Below the pieces are notes generated by a model. It was not told the origin of the DNA, made no database searches, and saw only the letters and a program-made list of their open reading frames with translations. DNA of 64,000 nt, taken from assembly GCF_001984065.1 (NCBI RefSeq), contig NZ_LYVP01000004.1:62001-126000 (forward strand). Reading direction: 5' to 3'. The translations under genes were made by a program, and so were the position numbers. The DNA comes from Pseudomonas sp. KK4 (GTDB lineage Bacteria; Pseudomonadota; Gammaproteobacteria; Pseudomonadales; Pseudomonadaceae). This document shows, piece by piece, positions 17,301 through 25,532 of this stretch (positions within the stretch are counted from its first letter, which is position 1; each line of letters opens with the position of its first letter).

Positions 17301-17626
17301 CGGTGGTGCATCGCTTGCTCCAGCGGCGCGCCGGCGATCACTGCATGGAAGGCCCGAACGGTTTTCGCCCGGTCTTCGGGGGGCAGCAAGTCGAGGTATT
17401 CCAGATCCTCCGGCAGCGGTTGTCGCGGATCGAAGCCAAACAGTGCCTGGGTACCCCGCGACCAACTGATCTGCCCGCGCTCGATATCCCAATACCAGGC
17501 ACCCAGGCGTGCGCCATTGAGGGCGGCCAGCAGTTGCGGGGCACTTTCCCAGCTTTGCTCGGAGCGTTTGGGGTCAAGTGCCTGGATTCGCGGCATCGGC
17601 GGAATACGGTCAACAGATTTCGGCAT
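14348..17626 (-). CDS. multi-PAS diguanylate cyclase/phosphodiesterase
   Basis: 1092 residues with no signal peptide or membrane segment. About five PAS/PAC sensor repeats occupy residues 30-650. A GGDEF domain with intact LGGDEF at about 740 follows, with an RxxD inhibitory site (RMED) five residues before it. Last is an EAL domain with EAL at ~873, LEITEG, DDFGTGYSS and VIAEGVET, so both halves look active. It should tune cyclic-di-GMP in response to signals read by the PAS repeats, possibly redox or small ligands. The ATG at 17626 has AAGG 8 bases upstream and is preferred to TTG at 17632. Confidence 0.93.
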   Translation of the reverse strand: MPKSVDRIPPMPRIQALDPKRSEQSWESAPQLLAALNGARLGAWYWDIERGQISWSRGTQALFGFDPRQPLPEDLEYLDLLPPEDRAKTVRAFHAVIAGAPLEQAMHHRIRWPDGSLHWLEINGSLLPDKHGRPRMIGVIREITHQRQREQALSSSEKRFATLFHLCPNMVLLTRQEDGLITEANQYFESLFGWPVQDAIGRTTVELGLWVHPEQRLALVKATRDKGELISMEVQFRASNGQIHDGILSAQKVELEGQPYLLSTFLDTTERKAAEHALKDSQERLDLALDSAQLGTWDWHIPSGMLYGSARAAQLHGLEAKPFHESFEEFFEGVPGEERDTMRDAYRSLREGPAGNYQLTYRVQLPDGTSRYLESRARLYRDENGLPLRMAGTLLDITDQVEREQRLVASEEKFATLFQVSPDPICVTHQDTGQFIEINSSFTQTFGWTTDDVIGRSADEIGLWDASAKSLQRIEQVIREQALNNVAIIVLHKDGQLLTCVISSRQISVGDQPCVVTTLRDITQQQRSEAALKASEEKFAKAFHSSPDAITITERDTGRYLEVNDGFCRLTGYRADEVVGRTVYQVGIWAEEKQRSALLAELQIKGRVHHQEMLGRNKRGELLTVEVSVEPITLNETACLLLTARDVSLLKNAEAQIRHLAYHDPLTNLPNRALLMDRLSQQIALLKRHNLRGALMFLDLDHFKHINDSLGHPVGDTVLKIITARLEASVRMEDTVARLGGDEFVVLLSGLEGSRNDVSIQVRELADTLRELLSEPMFLDGQRLQVTPSIGIALIPDHGSTPTDLLKRADIALYRAKDSGRNTAQMYHNTMQKAASERLRMETDLRLALSRGEFRVHYQPQLDARNNRIVGAEALVRWNHPELGAQSPNEFIKVLEDSGLILEVGTWILDEACQACRQLIVNGLIDPLDFSLCVNISPRQFRQTDFVERVEESLARHGLPCSLLKLEITEGIVIQNLEDTISKMRRLKKLGVSFAMDDFGTGYSSLTYLKRLPVDTLKIDQSFIRDATTDPNDAEIIRAIVAMARSLELKVIAEGVETPEQLEFLQGLGCHFYQGYLHSQPLPVEEFQQLLR

Positions 17627-17692
17627 TGGCAAGCCTTGGACTGAGTTAAGCGTTTGGCGCAGGATTTCGCGGCTCTATAGGAGTAGCACAAG

Positions 17693-18583
17693 TTAGCCTT
17701 GAATCCCTGGCAGATCGATTTGAGCATCCAGCAAGGCCATGAAGGCCCTTGCGGCGTTCGACAGCGTCCGTTCCGTGTGCAGGATATAGCCTAGCTGGCG
17801 CGAGAGCTGTATGCCCGGCAAAGGTATGCGTGCCACCTGATCGTCGAGCATGGTGCGCGGCAAAACGCTCCAGGCCAGGCCGATCGACACCATCATCTTG
17901 ATGGTTTCCAGGTAATTGGTGCTCATGGCGATGTTCGGTGTCAGCCCCTGGGCCTCGAACAGGCGCTGGACGATGTGGTGGGTGAAGGTGTTACCCCCGG
18001 GAAACACAGCAGGGTGTTGGGCGATGTCCGCCAGGCTGATCCTGCCGTTGTTGAGCAGCGAATGCTCCGGGGCGACCACGAAGTCCAGCGGGTCGTCCCA
18101 CACCGGCGTCGCCTTGACCAGTGCGTGGGGCTCCGGCGCCAGGGTGATGACCGCCAGTTCCGCGCGGCCGTGGAGGATTTCCTCGTAGGCCACTTCCGAA
18201 TCCAGAAACTGAATATCCAGCGCCACCTCAGGGTAGTGCCGGGTGTACTCCCTTAATAAAGGTGGCAAGCGGTGCAGGCCGATGTGGTGACTGGTGGCCA
18301 GGGTCAGACGGCCGGTCACTTCCCCCGTGAGGTTGGTCAGCGCACGGCGCGTATCATCAAGGACATTGAGGATCTGGTAAGCGCGGGGAAGCAGGGCGCG
18401 GCCAGCCTCGGTCAGGCCGACTTCTCGGCCCAGGCGATCGAACAGCCGCACCTTCAGTTGCTGCTCCAGCCCGGCGATGCGTTTGCTGATCGCCGGCTGT
18501 GTCAGGTGCAGCCGTTCGCCCGCGCCGGAGAAGCTGCCGGTCTCGGCGATGGCAATAAAGGCATTGAGGTTGGCCAGGTCCAT
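17693..18583 (-). CDS. LysR-family transcriptional regulator
   Basis: 296 residues with an N-terminal winged helix-turn-helix (residues 1-60, with FIAIAETGSFSGAGERLHLTQ-type sequence) and a periplasmic-binding-like effector domain. The start MDLANLNAF is preferred to an upstream in-frame ATG at 18613, because LysR proteins begin a few residues before LNAF. It is divergent from leuC, the classical arrangement for a LysR activator of the neighbouring operon. Control of leuCD is therefore plausible but not shown. Confidence 0.92.
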   Translation of the reverse strand: MDLANLNAFIAIAETGSFSGAGERLHLTQPAISKRIAGLEQQLKVRLFDRLGREVGLTEAGRALLPRAYQILNVLDDTRRALTNLTGEVTGRLTLATSHHIGLHRLPPLLREYTRHYPEVALDIQFLDSEVAYEEILHGRAELAVITLAPEPHALVKATPVWDDPLDFVVAPEHSLLNNGRISLADIAQHPAVFPGGNTFTHHIVQRLFEAQGLTPNIAMSTNYLETIKMMVSIGLAWSVLPRTMLDDQVARIPLPGIQLSRQLGYILHTERTLSNAARAFMALLDAQIDLPGIQG

Positions 18584-18678
18584 GGTCGCATTCCAGTTGG
18601 TTATCCAAAGCATAAAAAATATGAATTTGAGTTATTTAATGTAACCCCATAGGATCAGCCTCACAAGCCAAAGGGTTA

Positions 18679-18706
18679 TTGAAATCGTCAAAGCCCGGGG
18701 CATAGA
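18679..18706 (+). promoter_or_regulatory. candidate promoter of leuC
   Basis: -35 TTGAAA at 18679-18684 and -10 CATAGA at 18701-18706 with a 16-base spacer, 25 bases before the leuC start. The AT-rich stretch at 18614-18645 between the divergent genes is a likely LysR binding region. Confidence 0.45.
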
Positions 18707-18730
18707 AACAAGCTGATGAGGAACCGTCTG

Positions 18731-20149
18731 ATGGCCGGCAAAACGCTCTACGACAAGCTCTGGGATTCGCACTTGGTCAAACAGCGCGACGATGGCTCTG
18801 CGCTGATCTACATCGATCGTCACATCATCCACGAAGTGACCTCGCCGCAAGCCTTCGAAGGCCTGCGTCTGGCCGGGCGCAAGCCATGGCGCATCGATGC
18901 CAACATCGCGACCCCGGACCACAACGTACCGACCACCCCTGAACGCAAGGGCGGCATCGAAGCCATTGCCGACCAGGTCTCGCGTTTGCAGGTCCAGACC
19001 CTTGATGACAACTGTGATGAATACGGCATCGTCGAATTCAAGATGAACGACGTGCGTCAGGGCATCGTTCACGTGATTGGTCCGGAGCAGGGCGCGACCT
19101 TGCCGGGCATGACCGTGGTGTGCGGCGACTCCCACACCTCGACCCACGGCGCCTTCGGTGCGTTGGCCCACGGTATCGGCACTTCCGAGGTCGAGCATGT
19201 GCTCGCCACCCAGTGCCTGGTCGCCAAGAAAATGAAGAACATGCTGGTTCGCGTTGAGGGCAAGCTGCCGTTCGGCGTGACCGCCAAGGACATCGTCCTG
19301 GCCGTGATCGGCAAGATCGGCACCGCCGGCGGTAACGGCCATGCCATCGAGTTTGCCGGCAGCGCGATCCGCGATCTGTCCGTCGAAGGCCGCATGACCA
19401 TCTGCAACATGTCCATCGAGGCCGGCGCTCGCGTGGGGTTGGTGGCGGCTGACGAAAAAACCGTGGCCTATGTAAAAGGTCGCCCATTCGCCCCGAAAGG
19501 CGCGGAGTGGGACTTGGCCGTCGAAGCCTGGAAAGACCTGGTGTCCGACGCCGACGCGACGTTCGACACCGTGGTCGAGCTCGATGCGACCCAGATCAAG
19601 CCACAAGTGAGCTGGGGCACCTCGCCGGAAATGGTCCTGGCCGTTGACCAGAACGTGCCGGATCCTGCGAAGGAAATGGACCTGGTCAAGCGCGGCTCCA
19701 TCGAACGCGCCTTGAAGTACATGGGTTTGACCGCCAATCAGGCGATCACCGACATACAACTCGATCGCGTATTCATCGGTTCCTGCACCAACTCGCGGAT
19801 CGAAGACCTGCGTGCCGCTGCCGTCATCGCCAAGGGCCGCAAAGTGGCCTCGACCATCAAGCAGGCCATCGTGGTGCCGGGTTCGGGTCTGGTGAAGGCG
19901 CAAGCCGAGTCGGAAGGCCTGGACAAGATTTTCCTCGAAGCCGGTTTCGAATGGCGTGAGCCAGGTTGCTCGATGTGCCTGGCGATGAACCCGGACCGTT
20001 TGGAGTCCGGCGAGCATTGCGCCTCGACCTCCAACCGTAACTTCGAAGGCCGTCAGGGTGCCGGTGGTCGTACTCACCTGGTCAGCCCGGCCATGGCCGC
20101 CGCCGCCGCGGTAAACGGTCGTTTCGTCGACGTCCGTGAATTGATCTGA
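18731..20149 (+). CDS. leuC: 3-isopropylmalate dehydratase, large subunit
   Basis: 472 residues. With LeuD it isomerises 2-isopropylmalate to 3-isopropylmalate in leucine synthesis, using a 4Fe-4S cluster. The cluster cysteines are seen in IGSCTNSR and [11 protein letters not shown], and the substrate motif [20 protein letters not shown] is intact. The ATG at 18731 is preferred to ATG at 18716, since GAGGA lies 8 bases before it and LeuC proteins begin [14 protein letters not shown]. leuD follows after 12 bases. Confidence 0.96.
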   Translation: MAGKTLYDKLWDSHLVKQRDDGSALIYIDRHIIHEVTSPQAFEGLRLAGRKPWRIDANIATPDHNVPTTPERKGGIEAIADQVSRLQVQTLDDNCDEYGIVEFKMNDVRQGIVHVIGPEQGATLPGMTVVCGDSHTSTHGAFGALAHGIGTSEVEHVLATQCLVAKKMKNMLVRVEGKLPFGVTAKDIVLAVIGKIGTAGGNGHAIEFAGSAIRDLSVEGRMTICNMSIEAGARVGLVAADEKTVAYVKGRPFAPKGAEWDLAVEAWKDLVSDADATFDTVVELDATQIKPQVSWGTSPEMVLAVDQNVPDPAKEMDLVKRGSIERALKYMGLTANQAITDIQLDRVFIGSCTNSRIEDLRAAAVIAKGRKVASTIKQAIVVPGSGLVKAQAESEGLDKIFLEAGFEWREPGCSMCLAMNPDRLESGEHCASTSNRNFEGRQGAGGRTHLVSPAMAAAAAVNGRFVDVRELI

Positions 20150-20161
20150 AAGGAGCGCAGC

Positions 20162-20806
20162 ATGAAAGCTTTTACCCAGCACACTGGACTTGTCGCGCCT
20201 CTGGATCGTGCCAACGTCGACACCGACCAGATCATCCCGAAGCAGTTTTTGAAGTCGATCAAGCGCACCGGTTTCGGCCCTAACCTGTTCGACGAATGGC
20301 GTTATCTGGATGTGGGGCAGCCCTACCAGGACAACTCCAAGCGTCCGTTGAACAAGGACTTCGTCCTTAACGCCGAGCGTTATCAAGGCGCCAGCGTGCT
20401 GCTGGCCCGGGAGAACTTCGGTTGCGGCTCCAGCCGTGAGCACGCGCCGTGGGCCCTGGAAGAGTACGGTTTCCGCAGCATCATCGCGCCAAGCTATGCC
20501 GACATCTTCTTCAACAACAGCTTCAAGAACGGTTTGCTGCCGATCATCCTGAGCGACGAAGAAGTCGATGAGCTGTTCAAGCAGGTCGAGGCTGATCCGG
20601 GCTATCAATTGCAGATCGATCTGCAAGCCCAGACCGTGACCCGTCCGGATGGCAAAGTCCTGAGCTTCGAGATCGATGCGTTCCGCAAGCACTGCCTGCT
20701 CAATGGCCTGGACGATATTGGCCTGACCTTGCAGGACGGCGATGCGATTGCGGCGTTCGAGAGCAAGCACCGGGCGAGCCAGCCCTGGTTGTTTCGTGAC
20801 GCGTGA
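20162..20806 (+). CDS. leuD: 3-isopropylmalate dehydratase, small subunit
   Basis: A 214-residue swivel domain that completes the LeuCD active site. It begins with the conserved [20 protein letters not shown] segment and has the loop [16 protein letters not shown] around residue 85. A strong AAGGAG ribosome site lies in the 12-base gap after leuC. The length is normal. Confidence 0.96.
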   Translation: MKAFTQHTGLVAPLDRANVDTDQIIPKQFLKSIKRTGFGPNLFDEWRYLDVGQPYQDNSKRPLNKDFVLNAERYQGASVLLARENFGCGSSREHAPWALEEYGFRSIIAPSYADIFFNNSFKNGLLPIILSDEEVDELFKQVEADPGYQLQIDLQAQTVTRPDGKVLSFEIDAFRKHCLLNGLDDIGLTLQDGDAIAAFESKHRASQPWLFRDA

Positions 20807-20836
20807 TTGATCTGAATGTTAGGTAGACAGGGTTGG

Positions 20837-20921
20837 GCCCATCGCGAGCAAGCTCGGCTCCTACAAGGATCCGTGAGCGCTACGCATCTCTGTAGGCGCC
20901 GAGCTGGCTCGCGATGAGGCC
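20837..20921. repeat. REPIN (paired inverted REP sequences)
   Basis: Left arm ggcccatcgcgagcaagctc near 20837 and right arm gagctggctcgcgatgaggc near 20900-20920 are inverted copies carrying CTCCTACA/TGTAGG. This is the Pseudomonas REP palindrome class mobilised by RAYT transposases. It lies between leuD and the methyltransferase gene and may also destabilise readthrough. Confidence 0.8.
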
Positions 20922-20962
20922 CGGCCACACACCACAAGACTCACCCCCAAAAGGAAGTCCCC

Positions 20963-21730
20963 ATGACCCGCACCGCCCAGCACAGCCAGGTAGTCCAGAA
21001 ACAATTCGGTGAACAGGCCGCGGCCTATCTGAGCAGCGCCGTTCACGCTCAAGGCACCGAATTCGCTCTGCTACAGGCCGAAGTGGCGGGGCGGGGCGAT
21101 GCCCGGGTCCTGGACCTGGGCTGCGGCGCCGGTCATGTGAGCTTTCAGGTGGCGTCGCTGGTGAAGGAAGTGGTGGCCTACGACCTGTCCCAGCAGATGC
21201 TGGATGTAGTCGCCGCTGCCGCGGCGGATCGCGGCTTGAGCAACGTGTCCACGGTCAATGGCGCGGCCGAACGCCTGCCCTTTGCCGATGGCGAGTTCGA
21301 CTTCGTGTTCAGCCGCTATTCGGCGCATCACTGGAGCGATCTGGGGCTGGCCCTGCGGGAAGTGCGTCGGGTGTTGAAGCCTGGCGGCGTGGCAGCCTTC
21401 ATTGACGTGTTGTCACCGGGCAGTCCGTTGTTCGACACTTACCTGCAAAGCGTCGAAGTGCTGCGCGACACCAGCCATGTGCGCGATTATTCCGCCGGCG
21501 AGTGGTTGCGTCAGGTCAGCGAAGCGGGGTTGCACACCCGCAGCACCGCCCGTCAGCGCCTGCGTCTGGAATACAATTCCTGGGTCGAGCGCATGCGCAC
21601 ACCGCAAGTCATGCGCGCGGCGATCCGTGAGTTGCAGCAGTCGATGGGCAATGAAGTAGGCGAATATTTTCAGATTGAGGCCGATGGTTCGTTCAGTACC
21701 GATGTAATCGTACTGATGGCCGAACGATAA
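20963..21730 (+). CDS. class I SAM-dependent methyltransferase, UbiE-like
   Basis: 255 residues. SAM-binding motif I VLDLGCGAGHVSF is at about residues 49-61, motif II AAERLPFADGEFDFVFSRYSAHHW follows, and LKPGGVAAFIDV is the post-motif strand. It belongs to the broad methyltransferase-11 family, and the substrate is unknown. Its place between leuD and leuB is, from memory, conserved in Pseudomonas, but no leucine-pathway step needs a methyltransferase. It is preceded by a REPIN and has GGAAG before the ATG. Confidence 0.88.
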   Translation: MTRTAQHSQVVQKQFGEQAAAYLSSAVHAQGTEFALLQAEVAGRGDARVLDLGCGAGHVSFQVASLVKEVVAYDLSQQMLDVVAAAAADRGLSNVSTVNGAAERLPFADGEFDFVFSRYSAHHWSDLGLALREVRRVLKPGGVAAFIDVLSPGSPLFDTYLQSVEVLRDTSHVRDYSAGEWLRQVSEAGLHTRSTARQRLRLEYNSWVERMRTPQVMRAAIRELQQSMGNEVGEYFQIEADGSFSTDVIVLMAER

Positions 21731-21780
21731 GCATTTTCCGGGCGCGCCATGGGCGCGCCGACTGATGACATGAGGAAAGC

Positions 21781-22863
<1,083 letters not shown>

Positions 22864-22931
22864 TCTCTCGGGCCCGCTGCCATTTTCATCCCCGAAAGCA
22901 GCGGCCCACTTTTCAAGAAGGTGTAGTTGCG

Positions 22932-24044
22932 ATGAAACGTGTAGGTCTGATCGGTTGGCGCGGTATGGTCGGTTCCGTGCTCATGCAGCGGATGCTGGAA
23001 GAGCAGGATTTCGATCTTATCGAGCCGGTGTTTTTCACCACTTCCAATGTCGGTGGCCAAGGCCCGTCCGTGGGCAAGGACATTGCTCCGCTCAAGGACG
23101 CTTACAGCATTGAAGAGCTGAAAACCCTCGACGTGATTCTGACCTGCCAGGGTGGCGACTACACCAGCGAAGTCTTCCCCAAGCTGCGCGAAGCCGGCTG
23201 GCAGGGTTACTGGATCGACGCCGCTTCCAGCCTGCGCATGCAGGATGACGCGGTGATCGTGCTGGACCCGGTGAACCGCAAGGTCATCGACCAGCAACTG
23301 GATGCCGGCACCAAGAACTACATCGGTGGCAACTGCACCGTCAGCCTGATGCTGATGGGCCTGGGCGGTCTGTTCGAGGCCGGTCTGGTGGAGTGGATGA
23401 GCGCCATGACCTATCAGGCGGCTTCCGGCGCCGGCGCGCAGAACATGCGTGAGCTGATCAAGCAGATGGGCGCGACCCACGCCGCTGTCGCCGATCAACT
23501 GGCCGATCCGGCCAGCGCGATCCTCGACATCGACCGTCGTGTGGCCGAAGCCATGCGCAGCGACGCCTACCCGACCGAAAACTTCGGCGTACCCCTGGCC
23601 GGCAGCCTGATCCCTTGGATCGACAAGGAACTGCCGAACGGTCAGAGCCGTGAGGAGTGGAAGGCCCAGGCCGAGACCAACAAGATCCTCGGTCGCTTCA
23701 AGAGCCCGATTCCGGTGGACGGCATCTGCGTGCGCATCGGCGCCATGCGCTGCCACAGCCAGGCGCTGACCATCAAGCTGAACAAAGACGTGCCGATCGC
23801 CGATATCGAAGGGCTGATCAGCCAGCACAACCCTTGGGTCAAGCTGGTGCCGAACAACCGTGATGTCAGCATCCAGGAGCTGAGCCCGAACAAGGTCACC
23901 GGCACCCTGAACATCCCGGTCGGCCGTCTGCGCAAGCTGAACATGGGCTCGCAATTCGTCGGCGCGTTCACCGTCGGCGACCAACTGCTGTGGGGCGCGG
24001 CCGAACCGCTGCGGCGCATGCTGCGGATCCTGCTCGAGCGTTGA
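22932..24044 (+). CDS. asd: aspartate-semialdehyde dehydrogenase
   Basis: 370 residues. It reduces aspartyl-phosphate to aspartate semialdehyde for lysine/diaminopimelate, threonine and methionine. It has the NADP loop [17 protein letters not shown], the active-site cysteine in [15 protein letters not shown] near residue 136, and the catalytic histidine in [15 protein letters not shown]. This is the Gram-negative long-form Asd. A terminator follows 17 bases later. Confidence 0.96.
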   Translation: MKRVGLIGWRGMVGSVLMQRMLEEQDFDLIEPVFFTTSNVGGQGPSVGKDIAPLKDAYSIEELKTLDVILTCQGGDYTSEVFPKLREAGWQGYWIDAASSLRMQDDAVIVLDPVNRKVIDQQLDAGTKNYIGGNCTVSLMLMGLGGLFEAGLVEWMSAMTYQAASGAGAQNMRELIKQMGATHAAVADQLADPASAILDIDRRVAEAMRSDAYPTENFGVPLAGSLIPWIDKELPNGQSREEWKAQAETNKILGRFKSPIPVDGICVRIGAMRCHSQALTIKLNKDVPIADIEGLISQHNPWVKLVPNNRDVSIQELSPNKVTGTLNIPVGRLRKLNMGSQFVGAFTVGDQLLWGAAEPLRRMLRILLER

Positions 24045-24063
24045 TCGCTTGAAGCCATGAAAG

Positions 24064-24097
24064 AACCCGCGCCTTGAAAGAGGTGCGGGTTTTTTTA
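24064..24097 (+). terminator. rho-independent terminator of asd
   Basis: Stem AACCCGC(gcc) / (ggt)GCGGGTT around a tgaaaga loop, then TTTTTT. It closes the leu-asd block. Confidence 0.88.
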
Positions 24098-24133
24098 TTC
24101 CTGGCAGCCTGATGTGTTTGGGGTGTCTGTGCC

Positions 24134-24227
24134 GGCCTCTTCGCGAGCAAGCCCGCTCCCACAGTTTTCTGTGGTGTACACGAAATTTCGACACATCTGT
24201 GGGAGCGGGCTTGCTCGCGAAGAGGCC
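24134..24227. repeat. REPIN between asd and usg
   Basis: GGCCTCTTCGCGAGCAAGCC at 24134 and its inverted copy ending GCTCGCGAAGAGGCC at 24227 form a perfect long dyad with the inner pair CGCTCCCACA/TGTGGGAGCG. This is the typical fluorescens-group REP doublet. The spacer of about 34 bases has no gene. Confidence 0.9.
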
Positions 24228-24316
24228 AGTACAGGCACCACAAATCCCCGCGCAATTGCTTGCTTCCCAGCCACCCGGTAAAGTGCCGCTCCCCCCGTTT
24301 CGCCAGAGGTAGAACC

Positions 24317-25327
24317 ATGAGCCAGTCCTTCGATATTGCCGTGATCGGCGCCACCGGTACTGTCGGCGAAACACTCGTGCAGATTCTCGAAGAACGCGAT
24401 TTTCCGGTCGGCGACCTGCACCTGCTGGCCAGCAGCGAATCCGCCGGGCATTCGGTGCCATTTCGAGGCAAGAACGTCCGGGTGCGTGAAGTCGATGAGT
24501 TCGATTTCAGCAAGGTTCAGCTGGTGTTCTTCGCCGCAGGCCCTGCCGTGACCTTGAGTTTCGCCTCGCGGGCCACGGCCGCCGGTTGCTCGGTGATCGA
24601 CCTGTCTGGCGCCTTGCCAGCCGATCAGGCGCCGCAAGTGGTGCCGGAAGCCAACGCGCAGGTGCTGGCCGGGCTGAAAAAACCATTCCTGATCAGCAGT
24701 CCCAGCCCATCGGCCACCACCCTGGCGGTGGTGCTCGCACCGTTGCTGGGCTTGCTCGATTTACAGCGCATCAGCCTGACTGCCAGCCTGGCGGTGTCTG
24801 CCCAGGGGCGTGAAGCGGTGACCGAGCTGGCGCGGCAAACCGCCGAGCTGCTCAATGTGCGCCCGCTGGAGCCGACGTTCTTCGATCGGCAAATGGCCTT
24901 CAACCTGTTGGCTCAGGTCGGAAAGCCCGACGAGCAAGGTCATACCCTGCTGGAAAAACGCCTGGTGCGAGAGCTGCGACAGGTCATGGCGCTGCCTTCT
25001 TTAAAGATTTCTGTCACTTGCATTCAAGCCCCGGTGTTTTTTGGCGATAGCTTTAGCGTGACTTTGCAATCGGCAAGCGAGATCGACCTGAGCAAAGTCA
25101 ACGCGGCGCTCGAAGATGCCCCGGGCATCGAACTGGTCGAAGCGGGCGATTACCCGACGCCGGTCGGCGACGCGGTAGGGCAGGATGTGGTCTACGTTGG
25201 TCGGGTGCGTCACGGTATCGACGACCTGTCGGAACTAAACCTGTGGCTGACGTCAGATAACGTACGCAAGGGCGCGGCGCTCAATGCTGTGCAGCTGGCC
25301 GAATTGTTGATAAAAGACCTGCTGTAA
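24317..25327 (+). CDS. usg: aspartate-semialdehyde dehydrogenase paralogue lacking the catalytic cysteine (Usg-like)
   Basis: 336 residues with the same fold as Asd: NADP loop IGATGTVGETLVQIL and the late IQAPVFFGDSFSVTL strand containing no His-Ser active-site pair. Where Asd has GGNCTVS, this protein reads SSPSPSATT, so the nucleophilic cysteine is absent and dehydrogenase activity is not expected. The ATG at 24317 is preferred because of AGAGGTAG upstream. It sits between asd and fimV, as in other pseudomonads. Its real role is unknown. Confidence 0.9.
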   Translation: MSQSFDIAVIGATGTVGETLVQILEERDFPVGDLHLLASSESAGHSVPFRGKNVRVREVDEFDFSKVQLVFFAAGPAVTLSFASRATAAGCSVIDLSGALPADQAPQVVPEANAQVLAGLKKPFLISSPSPSATTLAVVLAPLLGLLDLQRISLTASLAVSAQGREAVTELARQTAELLNVRPLEPTFFDRQMAFNLLAQVGKPDEQGHTLLEKRLVRELRQVMALPSLKISVTCIQAPVFFGDSFSVTLQSASEIDLSKVNAALEDAPGIELVEAGDYPTPVGDAVGQDVVYVGRVRHGIDDLSELNLWLTSDNVRKGAALNAVQLAELLIKDLL

Positions 25328-25532
25328 AAGATACTTGGCGACAATTTTTCGAATGTTCCGTGCGGGCGCTATGCTTGCCCGGAATGCTGAAGGCAAGCCA
25401 CCTTGCGGGGCTTTCCGGGGCATGCACGAAACGATCGCGCGCGACGACCCTTCGCCGCCGCGCGCAATGCCTTACGGCAGCGGCATCACCATCTTCTCGC
25501 TGGCCGAGGAATGTTCAAACTAAGGATGAGCT

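Noticed and set aside
14288-17644. Very long open frames on the opposite strand of the PAS-GGDEF-EAL gene and of leuC (18632-20770)
   Set aside because: They are mirror frames of GC-rich genes. They lack ribosome sites and known domains, while the opposite-strand proteins have complete motifs.
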